Assembly: GCF_003339505.1 (NCBI RefSeq)
Contig: NZ_QPIW01000015.1
Location: 62,001-126,000 of the forward strand
Reading direction: 5' to 3'
DNA length: 64,000 nucleotides
From: Runella aurantiaca
GTDB lineage: Bacteria > Bacteroidota > Bacteroidia > Cytophagales > Spirosomataceae
Part shown: positions 1-9,024 of the stretch, in pieces
Layout: every line of letters begins with the position of its first letter
Numbering within the stretch: the first letter of the stretch is position 1
Program-made: the position numbers and the translations under genes
The notes under the pieces: generated by a model
Told to the model about the DNA's origin: nothing
Database searches by the model: none
What the model saw: the letters and a program-made list of their open reading frames with translations, nothing else

Positions 1-1
1 G

Positions 2-367
2 AATGCCGATGTGGTCATCATTGATACCGCAGGTCGTTTGCATACTAAGGTCAATTTGATGAACGAGTTATCAAAAATCAAACGCGTCATGCAGAAGTTT
101 CTGCCCGAAGCACCGCATGAGGTACTCTTGGTGTTGGATGGAAGTACGGGCCAAAATGCCGTTATTCAAGCCCGTGAGTTTACCAAAGCCACCGACGTAA
201 CGGCCTTAGCCATTACCAAACTGGACGGCACTGCAAAAGGTGGCGTAGTAATCGGAATTTCGGACGAATTCAAAATCCCCGTCAAATACATCGGAGTAGG
301 TGAGAAAATGGACGATTTACAGGTGTTTGACCGCGCTCAATTTGTAGATTCGCTGTTTAAGAAATAA
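2..367 (+). CDS. ftsY: Signal recognition particle receptor FtsY, C-terminal part
   Basis: This is the last 121 codons of FtsY, the membrane-associated GTPase that docks SRP-ribosome complexes at the SecYEG translocon. The reading frame is open through the left edge, so the 5' end lies outside the window. The fragment begins just before the G3 motif DTAGR (residues about 9-13 of the fragment) and contains the G4 motif [10 protein letters not shown] near residue 73, followed by the closing-loop sequence YIGVGE typical of SRP-family GTPases. The ending [11 protein letters not shown] matches the usual FtsY C-terminus. I see FtsY rather than Ffh because the methionine-rich M domain is absent after the G domain. 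It is followed by a strong terminator shared with the convergent gene. Confidence 0.95.
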   Translation, partial: NADVVIIDTAGRLHTKVNLMNELSKIKRVMQKFLPEAPHEVLLVLDGSTGQNAVIQAREFTKATDVTALAITKLDGTAKGGVVIGISDEFKIPVKYIGVGEKMDDLQVFDRAQFVDSLFKK

Positions 368-387
368 GCGATAGCTGCCATAGCAGA

Positions 388-427
388 AAAAAGCGAGCAG
401 ACACTCATATGCGTCTGCTCGCTTTTT
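388..427. terminator. Bidirectional intrinsic terminator between ftsY and the barrel gene
   Basis: Perfect 15-bp inverted repeat (388-402 with 413-427) and a 10-nt loop. The arms begin and end in A5/T5, so both strands give a GC-rich stem followed by a U-tract. It sits 20 bp after the ftsY stop and abuts the stop of the convergent gene at 429. Confidence 0.9.
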
Positions 428-428
428 G

Positions 429-1592
429 TTAGAATACGTAGGATAAACTTAGATTGGGCCGAAGGCCGCCACTTAGGTTTGCGCTCCAGTTTTTATACTC
501 TGTATTCGCTTGGCTACTATAATTGATTAACAGATCTGCCAATTGAGTTTCCACTAAAAAATGATTACTGATCAAATAGGCCAATCCTATATTCGGTCGT
601 AGTTCAAAGGTGTTAAGATGCCCAATTGAATTAGTAGATGCATCTTTTTGTTCCTGATTATTGCGTATATAATCGAATTCAACTTCCCAATAAGGAGTAA
701 GACGCGTAGCAAAAAAATATTGCTTCCTAAAAATACCTACTCGGTACATACTTCTTTTAGTGATAATTTGGGGCGTAGAAGTAACTTCAGAATAATTTTT
801 ACTATATCCCATTCTTACTCCAATCATTGTTCTATTCTTGACAAACTTTCCTATCTGTAGAGATACATTCGTCTCATTTTCATCGGATTGACTTGGAATT
901 GAAGATTGGTTAGAAAGATTATTTCTTAATCGACGCGTATCCACATCAAAACCTGCACCCAACGTCCATCTCCCTTTATTTAAAATAGACAGCTCTTTGG
1001 TCTCAGCCTCAAACGAAGTAGGCTTAATCCAGTAAAGTAATCCCGTAGAAAAACCATAACTGTTGAGAGGAAAAGTATTGGAAGATGTGGCAAGTTGTAT
1101 GGCTAAATGTTTATTGAAAAAATAGAGTGCACCTGCTTCAAAAATAGGCCGAATTGAAAAATTTCGTTCTTTAGATGTCAGTTCCTGTTTACCATCAACG
1201 CTTTGCTTAATGTTAAAAAAGCTTCCAGAAATACTAAGCCCCCCTCCTACAAACCCTCGCCAACGCTCTTTTCCAAAAAAATAAAGCCCGCTCGAATTAA
1301 GTGAAAGTGAACCATAAGGGTTAGAAAGTTTTGAATTATTATTTTTCCAGTAGTTCCTACTAAAGGTTTCAGATACTCCGATACGCCATAGAATATCATC
1401 TTTGATAAATTTCCCGTAGGAAATTCCCGAGGACAGCGAAAAGGTACCAGATTTATTGTGACTGTTTTTAGGGTAAATATTTGCAGAATACCCTGTCGAA
1501 ATATTCCCAGAAATAAAGGAATTTCCTTTTTCGGTTTGGGCAAAGGCCGCAGTAGCAAGCAACAGAAGGACTAATGTAAAGCTGTGTTTCAT
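429..1592 (-). CDS. Outer-membrane beta-barrel protein, function unknown
   Basis: A 387-residue protein with a clear Sec signal peptide (residues 1-19, MKHSFTLVLLLLATAAFAQ). I chose the ATG at 1592 because an upstream in-frame start would put ten extra residues before the signal peptide. The mature part is a run of alternating hydrophobic/polar segments broken by Asn/Ser/Lys-rich turns. The last residue is Phe (LSLSYVF), the usual outer-membrane barrel ending recognised by BamA. No enzymatic motif is visible. Length and strand pattern fit a 12-16-strand barrel or a general Bacteroidota outer-membrane beta-barrel domain protein. It is monocistronic, convergent with ftsY, and nothing nearby indicates a substrate. 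Confidence 0.7.
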   Translation of the reverse strand: MKHSFTLVLLLLATAAFAQTEKGNSFISGNISTGYSANIYPKNSHNKSGTFSLSSGISYGKFIKDDILWRIGVSETFSRNYWKNNNSKLSNPYGSLSLNSSGLYFFGKERWRGFVGGGLSISGSFFNIKQSVDGKQELTSKERNFSIRPIFEAGALYFFNKHLAIQLATSSNTFPLNSYGFSTGLLYWIKPTSFEAETKELSILNKGRWTLGAGFDVDTRRLRNNLSNQSSIPSQSDENETNVSLQIGKFVKNRTMIGVRMGYSKNYSEVTSTPQIITKRSMYRVGIFRKQYFFATRLTPYWEVEFDYIRNNQEQKDASTNSIGHLNTFELRPNIGLAYLISNHFLVETQLADLLINYSSQANTEYKNWSANLSGGLRPNLSLSYVF

Positions 1593-1730
1593 GGCGTGTA
1601 AGATTTGAGTGGATAAATTCACTTTTACAACGCCTTTTTGAAGAAATTATTGACTCCTAAACGTCTAAAAAAAATGTTAAAAAAGCACAAGAATAGACCC
1701 TGTACTTTTTGACATTTGAGCGTGAGAAAG

Positions 1731-3191
1731 TTACGCCAAAATAGGCTTCACAACTTTTCCGTGTACATCGGTCAAACGGTAGCGCCTGCCTTGTGACTTG
1801 AAGGTAAGCTGCTCGTGGTCAATCCCCAACAAGTGCATGACCGTAGCCTGAAAATCATGTACGTGGACTGGGTCACGCACAATATTATAACTAAAATCGT
1901 CGGTTTCTCCGTGAATGTAGCCCTTTTTCACCCCTGCTCCAGCCATCCAAATGGTAAAGCATCGCGGGTGGTGATCGCGGCCGTAGTTTTCTTTGGTGAG
2001 TTTCCCCTGCGAATAGGAGCCTCGGCCAAACTCGCCGCCCCAAATAATGAGGGTATCATCCAACAAACCGCGCTGTTTCAAATCCATCACCAACGCCGCC
2101 GAAGGTTGGTCGACCGACTTGGCCATGGTTTTTATGTCGTTAGGGAGATTGCCGTGTTGGTCCCAGCCCTGATGATAGAGCTGAATGAATTTCACGCCTT
2201 TCTCGGCCAATTTTCTGGCTAATAAACAGTTTGCGGCAAATGTCCCCGCTTTTTTGGCTTCGGGACCGTACATATCAAAAATATAGTCAGGCTCTTTGGA
2301 AATATCCATCGTTTCGGGTACAGCCGTTTGCATCCGATAGGCCATTTCGTACTGCGCCATGCGGCTGTTGATTTCGGGGTCAAGAATCTGTTTGTATTGT
2401 TCCTGATGCATTTTGGCCAAATAATCCAACATCCGTCGGCGGCTCGTGCGGTCGATGCCTGCTGGATTGTTAAGATAAAAGACTGGGTCTGGCCCTGAGC
2501 GGAACACAACACCCTGATGTACGGAAGGTAGAAAACCGTTTGACCACAATTTAGCGTATAAAGGCTGATCACCCCCGCGTCCTTTGGAAAGCAATACCAC
2601 AAAAGATGGCAAATTTTGATTGTCTGAACCCAACCCATAACTTACCCAAGAACCAAAAGAAGGCCTTCCGCCCTGCTGACTCCCCGTCTGGAAAAACGTA
2701 ATGGCGGGGTCGTGGTTGATGGCCTCGGTATGCATGGAACGTATAAAAGTGGCCTCATCAGTAACTTTAGAAATGTAAGGCAACAACTCACTGACCCACA
2801 TTTTGCTTTGGCCGTGTTGGGCAAATTTATAGTAAGATGCCGCCAATGGAAAGCTACTTTGCCCCGCCGTCATGCCCGTGAGGCGTTGGCCTTTCCGAAC
2901 AGATTCAGGCAAGTCTTTGCCCCACATTTGTTCCAGTTTTGGCTTATAATCAAACAGTTCCAACTGCGAAGGCGCGCCGCTTTGGTGAAGATAAATGACG
3001 CGTTTTACCTTAGGAGGAAAATGTGGTTTCCCCAAAGCTCCCCCAGGACCAGTCGCAGCCTGCGCTTGATTTGTTCCCAACAACGACGAAAAAGCCGCCG
3101 CACCTAGGCCCATGCTGGTACGCGACAAAAAATTCCGACGACTGAGTTGGTCGTGGGTATGCTGTTCGAATTCTTCCAATGCGTTTTTCAT
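1731..3191 (-). CDS. DUF1501 family protein with Tat signal
   Basis: A 486-residue member of DUF1501, an alkaline-phosphatase/sulfatase-like fold common in planctomycetes and Cytophagales. The N-terminus has a twin-arginine export signal: SRRNFL at residues 17-22, a hydrophobic stretch of Ala/Gly/Leu, and an AQA cleavage site near residue 45. Conserved stretches seen are YLHQSGAPSQLELFDYKP, MHTEAINHDPA, YHQGWDQHGNLP and GGEFGRG followed by GRDHHP, where the His/Asp/Glu residues would bind metal. The substrate is unknown. It overlaps the upstream DUF1553 gene by 4 bp (ATGA), so the two are cotranscribed and probably act together in the periplasm. Confidence 0.88.
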   Translation of the reverse strand: MKNALEEFEQHTHDQLSRRNFLSRTSMGLGAAAFSSLLGTNQAQAATGPGGALGKPHFPPKVKRVIYLHQSGAPSQLELFDYKPKLEQMWGKDLPESVRKGQRLTGMTAGQSSFPLAASYYKFAQHGQSKMWVSELLPYISKVTDEATFIRSMHTEAINHDPAITFFQTGSQQGGRPSFGSWVSYGLGSDNQNLPSFVVLLSKGRGGDQPLYAKLWSNGFLPSVHQGVVFRSGPDPVFYLNNPAGIDRTSRRRMLDYLAKMHQEQYKQILDPEINSRMAQYEMAYRMQTAVPETMDISKEPDYIFDMYGPEAKKAGTFAANCLLARKLAEKGVKFIQLYHQGWDQHGNLPNDIKTMAKSVDQPSAALVMDLKQRGLLDDTLIIWGGEFGRGSYSQGKLTKENYGRDHHPRCFTIWMAGAGVKKGYIHGETDDFSYNIVRDPVHVHDFQATVMHLLGIDHEQLTFKSQGRRYRLTDVHGKVVKPILA

Positions 3192-6100
3192 CTCTTTATC
3201 ACAAACTCATCAAAATTCATTACGGTACTCGCCACGATGGTCATGGCTGCCAATTCCAGTTTATTCAGGGACATCTCCACAGGATATTCACCTACTTTCA
3301 ATAGCTCATCTGCGCGCTTAGGATTTTTCAGGAAATCCTGATATTCTTCATTGTACAACTGCGTCATGGCTGCCAACTCACCCGCTCGCGGCGGACGGGA
3401 CGTAAGGGCCATAAAAATGCGAGTGACGGCCTGAGATTTACTATCTGCACCTTTGTTTAACAGTAAACTCCGCTGCGCTAATACCCTGGCGGCCTCTACA
3501 AACTGGGGGTCATTAAGCGTGACCAGCGCCTGCAAAGGCGTACTGGTTTTTTGGCGCTTTACACTGCAAAAATGACGCTCAGAAGCATCAAAATTAAGCA
3601 TCATTGGCGGTGGAGAGCTACGCTTCCAAATGGTATACATACTTCGTCGATACAGTGTATCACCATGATTTTGAACATATTGCACTGCATTTCGCGTGGC
3701 TAAGGCCTCCCAAATACCGTCGGGTTGGTAAGGGTGCACACTTGGGCCTCCGATGTAAGGACTCAATAAGCCGCTTGACGCCAATGCCGCATCCCGCACT
3801 TGTTCCGCTGAAATACGGTAACTTGGACCTCGGGCATACAATAAATTATTGGGGTCTAACTCCAATAATTCAGGTTTAGCGACCGATGATTGTCGATACG
3901 TGGCCGACATAACAATTTCCTTTTGCAACAATTTATAATTCCATCCATGCGACAGTCCGCCAGAATTTCTGAATTTGACCGCCAGATAATCCAACAATTC
4001 GAGGTGCGTGGGTAAATCTCCTTGATTTCCAAAGTCCTCTGCTGATACCACCAGCCCCTTTCCAAAATACCGTTGCCACATCCGATTGACCATTACGCGC
4101 GCAAAGAGCGGATTTTCTTCGTGAACGAGCCATTTGGCAAGGCCAAGGCGATTACGCGGCAATTCTTTCGGAATTTTAAAAAATTGGTCGGGCGTATCAG
4201 CCGTTACTTCTTGGTCAATGGCATCGTAGGCCCCGCGTTTGAGTATGTGCGCTTTGCGAGGGTATTTGCGTTCGCGCATCACCATCACGTCAATTTCTTT
4301 ATTGAGCAACTCTGTTTCTTCTGCCAACAAGTGCTTCCGCTCCGCCAATAGCTTCTGATTTTCGGTATCTATGTTGGTAACGAAATACTCAAAGAGACCT
4401 TCTTTTTGAAAATCATTACGTTTATTGGCGGGAGTTTGAAGGGCGATTTTGACAAAATCTTTTTGGCCAATCACACTGTGGACTTCAAGCGGCGTCAGCT
4501 CACGGGCAAAGACCTTGAGTTCATCAACCGCATAGCCTTTATAGTTGTAATCGTGGCGCTGGCCGATGGAAAAATTAGGGGCGCCGGCTCCCCAATTGGT
4601 ATGATTTTTCCCCCAAAGCATACTTTCCCGCAAGCCATCCGACATGACCCGACCCGTGGCTCGTTTTCCATTAATATATACTTTCAGGCCATTGGCTTTG
4701 CTTGAACCATCGTAAGTCATGGTAAGATGCGCCCAAAGATTGGCTTTGAGCACGTAGTCAGTTTCAAAATCAATGGCATTGTCGGGCCAAACATTGCTTA
4801 ACCGAAACGCCAGCCGCCCGTCTTCCAAACGCTCACACTCGTAGCCTCGGAAACCGTTGAATGGCCCTAAGTTTCGGTTAAAGAGTGGCCCTTTGAATTT
4901 AGGGTCAGTGATACCCACCCACAAACTGACGGTAAAAGGTTGGTTTCGTTCAAAAAAACCCGAAATGGTCGGCACCTCTTTGTATTGACCCCAACCGTTG
5001 ATACCGCGCATTTGCATATAGCTCTCTCCCACCAAGCGTACGCCTTTGCCGCGCGGGCTTTTGATTCGCACGGGCAGAAAATCCAAATCTCCGTTGGTTT
5101 CAAAATTGAGGGTATCGTTGGCCAAATTTGTAAATATTGGCCGTCTTTTGTCTTTCTTTTCTCCCGCGGGGCGCACCGTCATGGAGTCAAAGGGCACATC
5201 AATCACCAAAGCCGTTTTGGGCGCAATTAGCGGTGCTTGTACTGACTTAGCTAACCATTTTTCAAACCGCTGACGAAGGGCAGATGCATTTTGCAACTGC
5301 GTTTTTTCAACGACAGAAAGCTTCTCTTTAATAAATCGTAGTTGTCTTTCCGTTGCAGGTTTAGGCAGAGTAATGCTTGGACTAGGCTCACCGTTGTAGG
5401 GGATTTGGCCGTATTCATTGTTGTTATTGAAAAACGCAAACAATGAATAATAATCTTTCTGACTGATGGGGTCGTATTTGTGGTCGTGACAACGCGCACA
5501 TTCGACCGTCAGTCCCAAAAACGCCTTTCCGAAGGTATTGGTGCGGTCGGCTACGTATTCCACAAAATATTCTTGTGGCACAATTCCTCCCTCCTGACTC
5601 TGTTGATGATTGCGGTTGAAGGCCGTAGCTACCAGATGTTCTTTTTGTGGGTTGGGCAACATATCCCCCGCCAATTGCCAAGTCACAAAGCGGTCAAAGG
5701 CTAGGTTTCGATTGAAGGCTTTAATGACCCAATCGCGGTAAGGCCACATGGTACGCAGACCATCGTCCTGATAACCGTGAGTATCGGCATAGCGCGCCAC
5801 ATCAAGCCAATCTGCGGCGTGGTGTTCCCCGAAATGAGGATTTCGGAGTAATTGATTCACTACTTTTTCGTAAGCATTAGGAGACGTATCTTTGACAAAC
5901 GCTTCGACTTGTTCGGGCGTTGGGGGCAACCCGATTAAATCAAGATAAACGCGTCGAAGCAAGGTAGTTTTGGGCGCTTCGGGGTTGCCAGTCAGCTTTT
6001 TATCTTCTAATTTTTTAAGGATAAATCGGTCAATGTCATTTTTGACCCAACCTTCATTTTTAACCTTTGGCAACGCTGGCTTAACAGGAGCCACAAATGA

Positions 6101-6538
6101 CCAGTGCGGTTTATACTCCGCCCCTTGCTCAATCCATTTGATAAGGATGGCTTTCTCTTCTACCGACAGCGTGAGGTGAGAAGCGGGCTCAGGCATCACA
6201 TATTCAGGGTCTTCTGACAAAATACGATGCACTAAGTCACTTTTGGCGGGATTGCCTGCCACGATGGCTTTTAGGCCGCTTTCGCATTCTTTGTCGTAGG
6301 CAGCGTCGGCAATATCCAAACGCAAATCAGCTTTTTGTTTATTCTTATCAGGACCATGACACGCAAAACAGCGGTCCGACAGAATGGGCTTGACATGTAA
6401 ATTATAATCCAACTTTTCGGGCAAGTTCGCCGCCGCTTTTTCGACGTCCTGCGGTATTTCAATATTGCCACCACAAGCGCCTACCAACGCCATTATTACA
6501 ATCCCTAAACTCCAATGATAGAAAGCTCTTTTTTCCAT
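3188..6538 (-). CDS. PSCyt1/DUF1549/LamG/DUF1553 lipoprotein
   Basis: A 1116-residue multidomain protein of the planctomycete-cytochrome type. The lipoprotein signal ends in the lipobox LVGAC, lipidated at Cys22. A PSCyt1 domain follows with a haem c motif CFACH (Cys57, Cys60, His61), then DUF1549 (PSCyt2) with a second CxxCH, CARCHDHKYDP, near residue 345. A LamG/concanavalin-like domain lies at about 520-690, and DUF1553 at about 800-1080 (landmarks: NRMWQRYFGKGLV and HFCSVKRQKTSTPLQALVTLNDP). The family is found beside DUF1501 genes, as here. The two CxxCH motifs suggest covalent haem and a redox role, while LamG suggests carbohydrate binding. The reaction is unknown. Confidence 0.9.
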   Translation of the reverse strand: MEKRAFYHWSLGIVIMALVGACGGNIEIPQDVEKAAANLPEKLDYNLHVKPILSDRCFACHGPDKNKQKADLRLDIADAAYDKECESGLKAIVAGNPAKSDLVHRILSEDPEYVMPEPASHLTLSVEEKAILIKWIEQGAEYKPHWSFVAPVKPALPKVKNEGWVKNDIDRFILKKLEDKKLTGNPEAPKTTLLRRVYLDLIGLPPTPEQVEAFVKDTSPNAYEKVVNQLLRNPHFGEHHAADWLDVARYADTHGYQDDGLRTMWPYRDWVIKAFNRNLAFDRFVTWQLAGDMLPNPQKEHLVATAFNRNHQQSQEGGIVPQEYFVEYVADRTNTFGKAFLGLTVECARCHDHKYDPISQKDYYSLFAFFNNNNEYGQIPYNGEPSPSITLPKPATERQLRFIKEKLSVVEKTQLQNASALRQRFEKWLAKSVQAPLIAPKTALVIDVPFDSMTVRPAGEKKDKRRPIFTNLANDTLNFETNGDLDFLPVRIKSPRGKGVRLVGESYMQMRGINGWGQYKEVPTISGFFERNQPFTVSLWVGITDPKFKGPLFNRNLGPFNGFRGYECERLEDGRLAFRLSNVWPDNAIDFETDYVLKANLWAHLTMTYDGSSKANGLKVYINGKRATGRVMSDGLRESMLWGKNHTNWGAGAPNFSIGQRHDYNYKGYAVDELKVFARELTPLEVHSVIGQKDFVKIALQTPANKRNDFQKEGLFEYFVTNIDTENQKLLAERKHLLAEETELLNKEIDVMVMRERKYPRKAHILKRGAYDAIDQEVTADTPDQFFKIPKELPRNRLGLAKWLVHEENPLFARVMVNRMWQRYFGKGLVVSAEDFGNQGDLPTHLELLDYLAVKFRNSGGLSHGWNYKLLQKEIVMSATYRQSSVAKPELLELDPNNLLYARGPSYRISAEQVRDAALASSGLLSPYIGGPSVHPYQPDGIWEALATRNAVQYVQNHGDTLYRRSMYTIWKRSSPPPMMLNFDASERHFCSVKRQKTSTPLQALVTLNDPQFVEAARVLAQRSLLLNKGADSKSQAVTRIFMALTSRPPRAGELAAMTQLYNEEYQDFLKNPKRADELLKVGEYPVEMSLNKLELAAMTIVASTVMNFDEFVIKR

Positions 6539-6654
6539 TTTTACAATAATGATACGGCCCTTGAAACCACTTATTATAAAAAGTTATCACCAAAGTAAAA
6601 GTACTTAAAAAAGCGCGAAAAATTTAAAGTGTTTGCCAGCTACGTAGTAGTCGG

Positions 6655-7017
6655 TTACACTTTTTGAAAAATAACCAACCCAGTAATAATACTGGACAAT
6701 ATCATTGAAACCGACATGACAAACCACTGTTTTCGCAGACTCATCGGTCTAATCAATTGAAAGCTAGTCAACCCCGAAATACCGTGCAAAAGTAGAGAAA
6801 CTGTTCCTAACGGTATCATCAATTCTTTCATACTAGATTCACTGTAAATATCAATTTTTCTTAAAAGATTTCCATTGGTCAGATAATACCAATAAGCCAG
6901 ACAACAACCTCCCAGCATCAACATCACAACGTTTAAGTAGTTTAGCTGCCGAATTTGTTTGGGGGTGAAGGGGTCATTGGAAAATTTACTGAAATCAGGT
7001 ATAACATTTGTTCGCAT
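6655..7017 (-). CDS. Small three-helix membrane protein, unknown
   Basis: A 120-residue protein I do not recognise. A hydrophilic N-terminus of about 25 residues (with SNDPFTPKQIRQLNYLN) precedes three predicted membrane helices at about 27-46, 65-85 and 96-117. There is no signal peptide and no conserved catalytic motif. It stands alone, with 116 bp to the DUF1553 gene downstream and 126 bp to the PrpF-like gene upstream, so it is probably its own transcription unit. Coding probability is supported by length, hydrophobicity pattern and absence of a better gene on either strand. Confidence 0.6.
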   Translation of the reverse strand: MRTNVIPDFSKFSNDPFTPKQIRQLNYLNVVMLMLGGCCLAYWYYLTNGNLLRKIDIYSESSMKELMIPLGTVSLLLHGISGLTSFQLIRPMSLRKQWFVMSVSMILSSIITGLVIFQKV

Positions 7018-7143
7018 TGAATATGTCTTTTATTGAGCGGCTAAACTACAAATCAATGATAAAATTCATCTCATTTATTGATAAAATACCCAAAATGAGG
7101 ATATTCGGCTATTTTTGAGTGCTAACGATTTATTTCATAATGT

Positions 7144-8247
7144 TTAAGGCACAAACAATTCCCCCTTACTCAACAACCGAGCCGTACGAATCACGCCTGA
7201 TTTGTGAATAACAATTTGACTATCAATAAATTCGTATTCAAGATTTACTGTAAACTCACCCGAAGGATGCTCAATGGAGAGAGATGAACGATGAACGATA
7301 AGAGATGAATTTTGCTCACTCATTACTCCTTGGCAAACAGTATCAGGAACCACGCAAGCAGTAGCGACCGAAACCGCCGCCAAAACACCGATAGCTTCAT
7401 GAACGACGTGGGGAATGAACATTCTTGTATTGACCACTCCGCCTTTTTCAGGGGGCGACACCAAACACATTTTGGGAATAGTTTGGTCTTTGACATCGCC
7501 CAAATTCATCAAATGCCCCGCTTTCAAGCGAATATTTTCAATTTGTTGTCTGAGAGGTTCATTGGCTTCTAGAACTTCTTTGTTTTCATTGCCTACCAAA
7601 CCAAAATCACTCGCTCGCATTATCACAATGGGCATACCATTGTCTATGCAAGTAGCTTCTACTCCCTCAATTACATCCTTAGCGTGGCCCGTGGGCAACA
7701 AAGCCCCACAGGTTGAGCCTACGGTTTCTAAATAATTACAAATAATAGGAGCGGCGGTGCCCGGTACACCATCTACTTTGGCATTACCTTTGGTTTCGAT
7801 TTGACCGTTTGGGGTTTGTACCACCACTTCACAAATTCCACCCGTATTGATGATATTAATTCGGGCAGCAGTGACAGGGTGAGTAGCCTCAATCATGCCC
7901 GATTCGATAGCAAAAGGCACAATACCAGCCAAAATGTTGCCGCAAGTTTGGGTAGTCGATACTTTGCCTTTGCCCACCACTACCTGTACAAACAGATAGT
8001 CTAAATCGGCTGGGCGGCATCCCGCTTCGGGCGTTATTGATTTGCTAACAATGGCTACTTTGCTGGTTAAAGAAGTGGCTCCGCCTAAGCCGTCAATCTG
8101 GCGAGGATCGCCCTCGGTAGTTCCTTCCATCGCGAGTAGAAGACAACGGTTTCGCTCGTTTTCATCGGTAGGCAGGTCTTCGGCTTTAAAGAAAAGCCCT
8201 TTGGAGCTTCCACCCCGAAGCTGCATGAATGGAATGGCCGTTTGCAT
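7144..8247 (-). CDS. PrpF-family isomerase, 4-oxalomesaconate tautomerase-like
   Basis: A 367-residue protein of the PrpF family (diaminopimelate-epimerase fold), which includes aconitate isomerase PrpF and 4-oxalomesaconate tautomerase GalD. Seen: the N-terminal MQLRGGSSKGLFF, the RQIDGLGGATSLTSKV motif, the TQTCGNILAGI segment with the conserved Cys, and the late IEHPSGEF strand. In gallate degradation GalD converts the keto to the enol form of oxalomesaconate. The GalB-like and RraA-like genes upstream in the same operon favour that role over aconitate isomerisation. It is the last gene of the operon and abuts the dehydrogenase gene. A run of seven-base repeats is translated near residues 313-322 and looks like an insertion in a surface loop. 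Confidence 0.8.
   Translation of the reverse strand: MQTAIPFMQLRGGSSKGLFFKAEDLPTDENERNRCLLLAMEGTTEGDPRQIDGLGGATSLTSKVAIVSKSITPEAGCRPADLDYLFVQVVVGKGKVSTTQTCGNILAGIVPFAIESGMIEATHPVTAARINIINTGGICEVVVQTPNGQIETKGNAKVDGVPGTAAPIICNYLETVGSTCGALLPTGHAKDVIEGVEATCIDNGMPIVIMRASDFGLVGNENKEVLEANEPLRQQIENIRLKAGHLMNLGDVKDQTIPKMCLVSPPEKGGVVNTRMFIPHVVHEAIGVLAAVSVATACVVPDTVCQGVMSEQNSSLIVHRSSLSIEHPSGEFTVNLEYEFIDSQIVIHKSGVIRTARLLSKGELFVP
7283..7310. repeat. Heptamer repeat, four units, inside the PrpF-like gene
   Basis: Four consecutive 7-mers on the plus strand: gatgaac, gatgaac, gataaga, gatgaat. On the coding strand this reads as RTTYATC-type heptamers. Four units add 28 bases, and with flanking bases the frame stays open. 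The encoded stretch (SSLIVHRSSLSI) is Ser/Ile-rich and unlike the surrounding conserved PrpF sequence. A related heptamer array lies at 42731-42765. Confidence 0.65.
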
Positions 8248-9024
8248 TTAGTTCATCAGTTTTGCCAAGTTATCTCTCGTAGCACGGGTGACAATCGGGT
8301 CCAGATTGCGTTCTTCAAGCATTTCAATCACGGCTTCCATTTCGTGCATTCGGCGCAGGGCATGGGTTTTGCTGCCTTCCACAAAACGGTCAATCAAGTC
8401 GTCGTTTCCGCCAATAATCGAACTGATTTGTTTGCGGATATACTCAGGCATCCCGAATGCATCCCCCGCTTCTACGGCCTCACAGATAACCGCCGCCACG
8501 CCTTTGTAGACAATTGAGCGCAGCAATTTCATGGTAGCGGCATCACCCACTTTGCCATTTTCGACGAGCGACAGGTCCAACTTCAACGGTTTCATTTTCT
8601 CCAAAAAAGCGAAAACATCCTCTCCCGCCGCCAAAAATGGGGTTTTGATACCTTTGGGCGGCACTGGTGCCATGATGGCCAAATCAATGAATTGGACGCC
8701 AGTTGGCTTCAAAATCATGTCAATCTTCTTTTTCTTATCGGGCGAAGAAGTATTCATTTCCAGAAAAAACTGCGTGTTTTTAAGGACTGGAAAAATATCC
8801 TGCGCCACTTCTTCTGATACCGACGATAGGTTGACGCTGAAAATCACTTCTGCGTCTTTAGCGGCTTCGGCATTGCTTGAAGCAAGCGTCACAGAAGGGT
8901 GTAATTCTCGAACGGGATTGGGGTCGTAGCCCGTCACGGTCACGCCCATTTCGGCCAAATCATTGGCAAAACGAGAACCCGCTTCGCCCAAACCCAAAAT
9001 GGCAATTTTTAATGGCTCGTTCAT
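8248..9024 (-). CDS. NAD(P)-binding dehydrogenase with DUF1932 domain
   Basis: A 258-residue 6-phosphogluconate-dehydrogenase-like protein. The Rossmann nucleotide-binding loop is GLGEAG (about residues 11-16), preceded by a hydrophobic strand and followed by GYDPNP. The beta-hydroxyacid dehydrogenase family features NTSSPDKKKKI and KLLRSIVYKG (the catalytic-lysine helix) are present, and the last ~70 residues are DUF1932. The substrate is unknown. In the operon it lies between a RraA-type aldolase and an oxalomesaconate tautomerase-like gene, so it may reduce or oxidise a tricarboxylic or hydroxy-acid intermediate. It abuts the PrpF-like gene and overlaps the ATPase stop by 1 bp (TAATG), which implies translational coupling. 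Confidence 0.78.
   Translation of the reverse strand: MNEPLKIAILGLGEAGSRFANDLAEMGVTVTGYDPNPVRELHPSVTLASSNAEAAKDAEVIFSVNLSSVSEEVAQDIFPVLKNTQFFLEMNTSSPDKKKKIDMILKPTGVQFIDLAIMAPVPPKGIKTPFLAAGEDVFAFLEKMKPLKLDLSLVENGKVGDAATMKLLRSIVYKGVAAVICEAVEAGDAFGMPEYIRKQISSIIGGNDDLIDRFVEGSKTHALRRMHEMEAVIEMLEERNLDPIVTRATRDNLAKLMN

Noticed and set aside
7057-7087. Repeat tgataaaat twice (7057 and 7079)
   Set aside because: Spacing of 22 bp does not fit the heptamer pattern, and AT-rich 9-mers recur by chance in such gaps.
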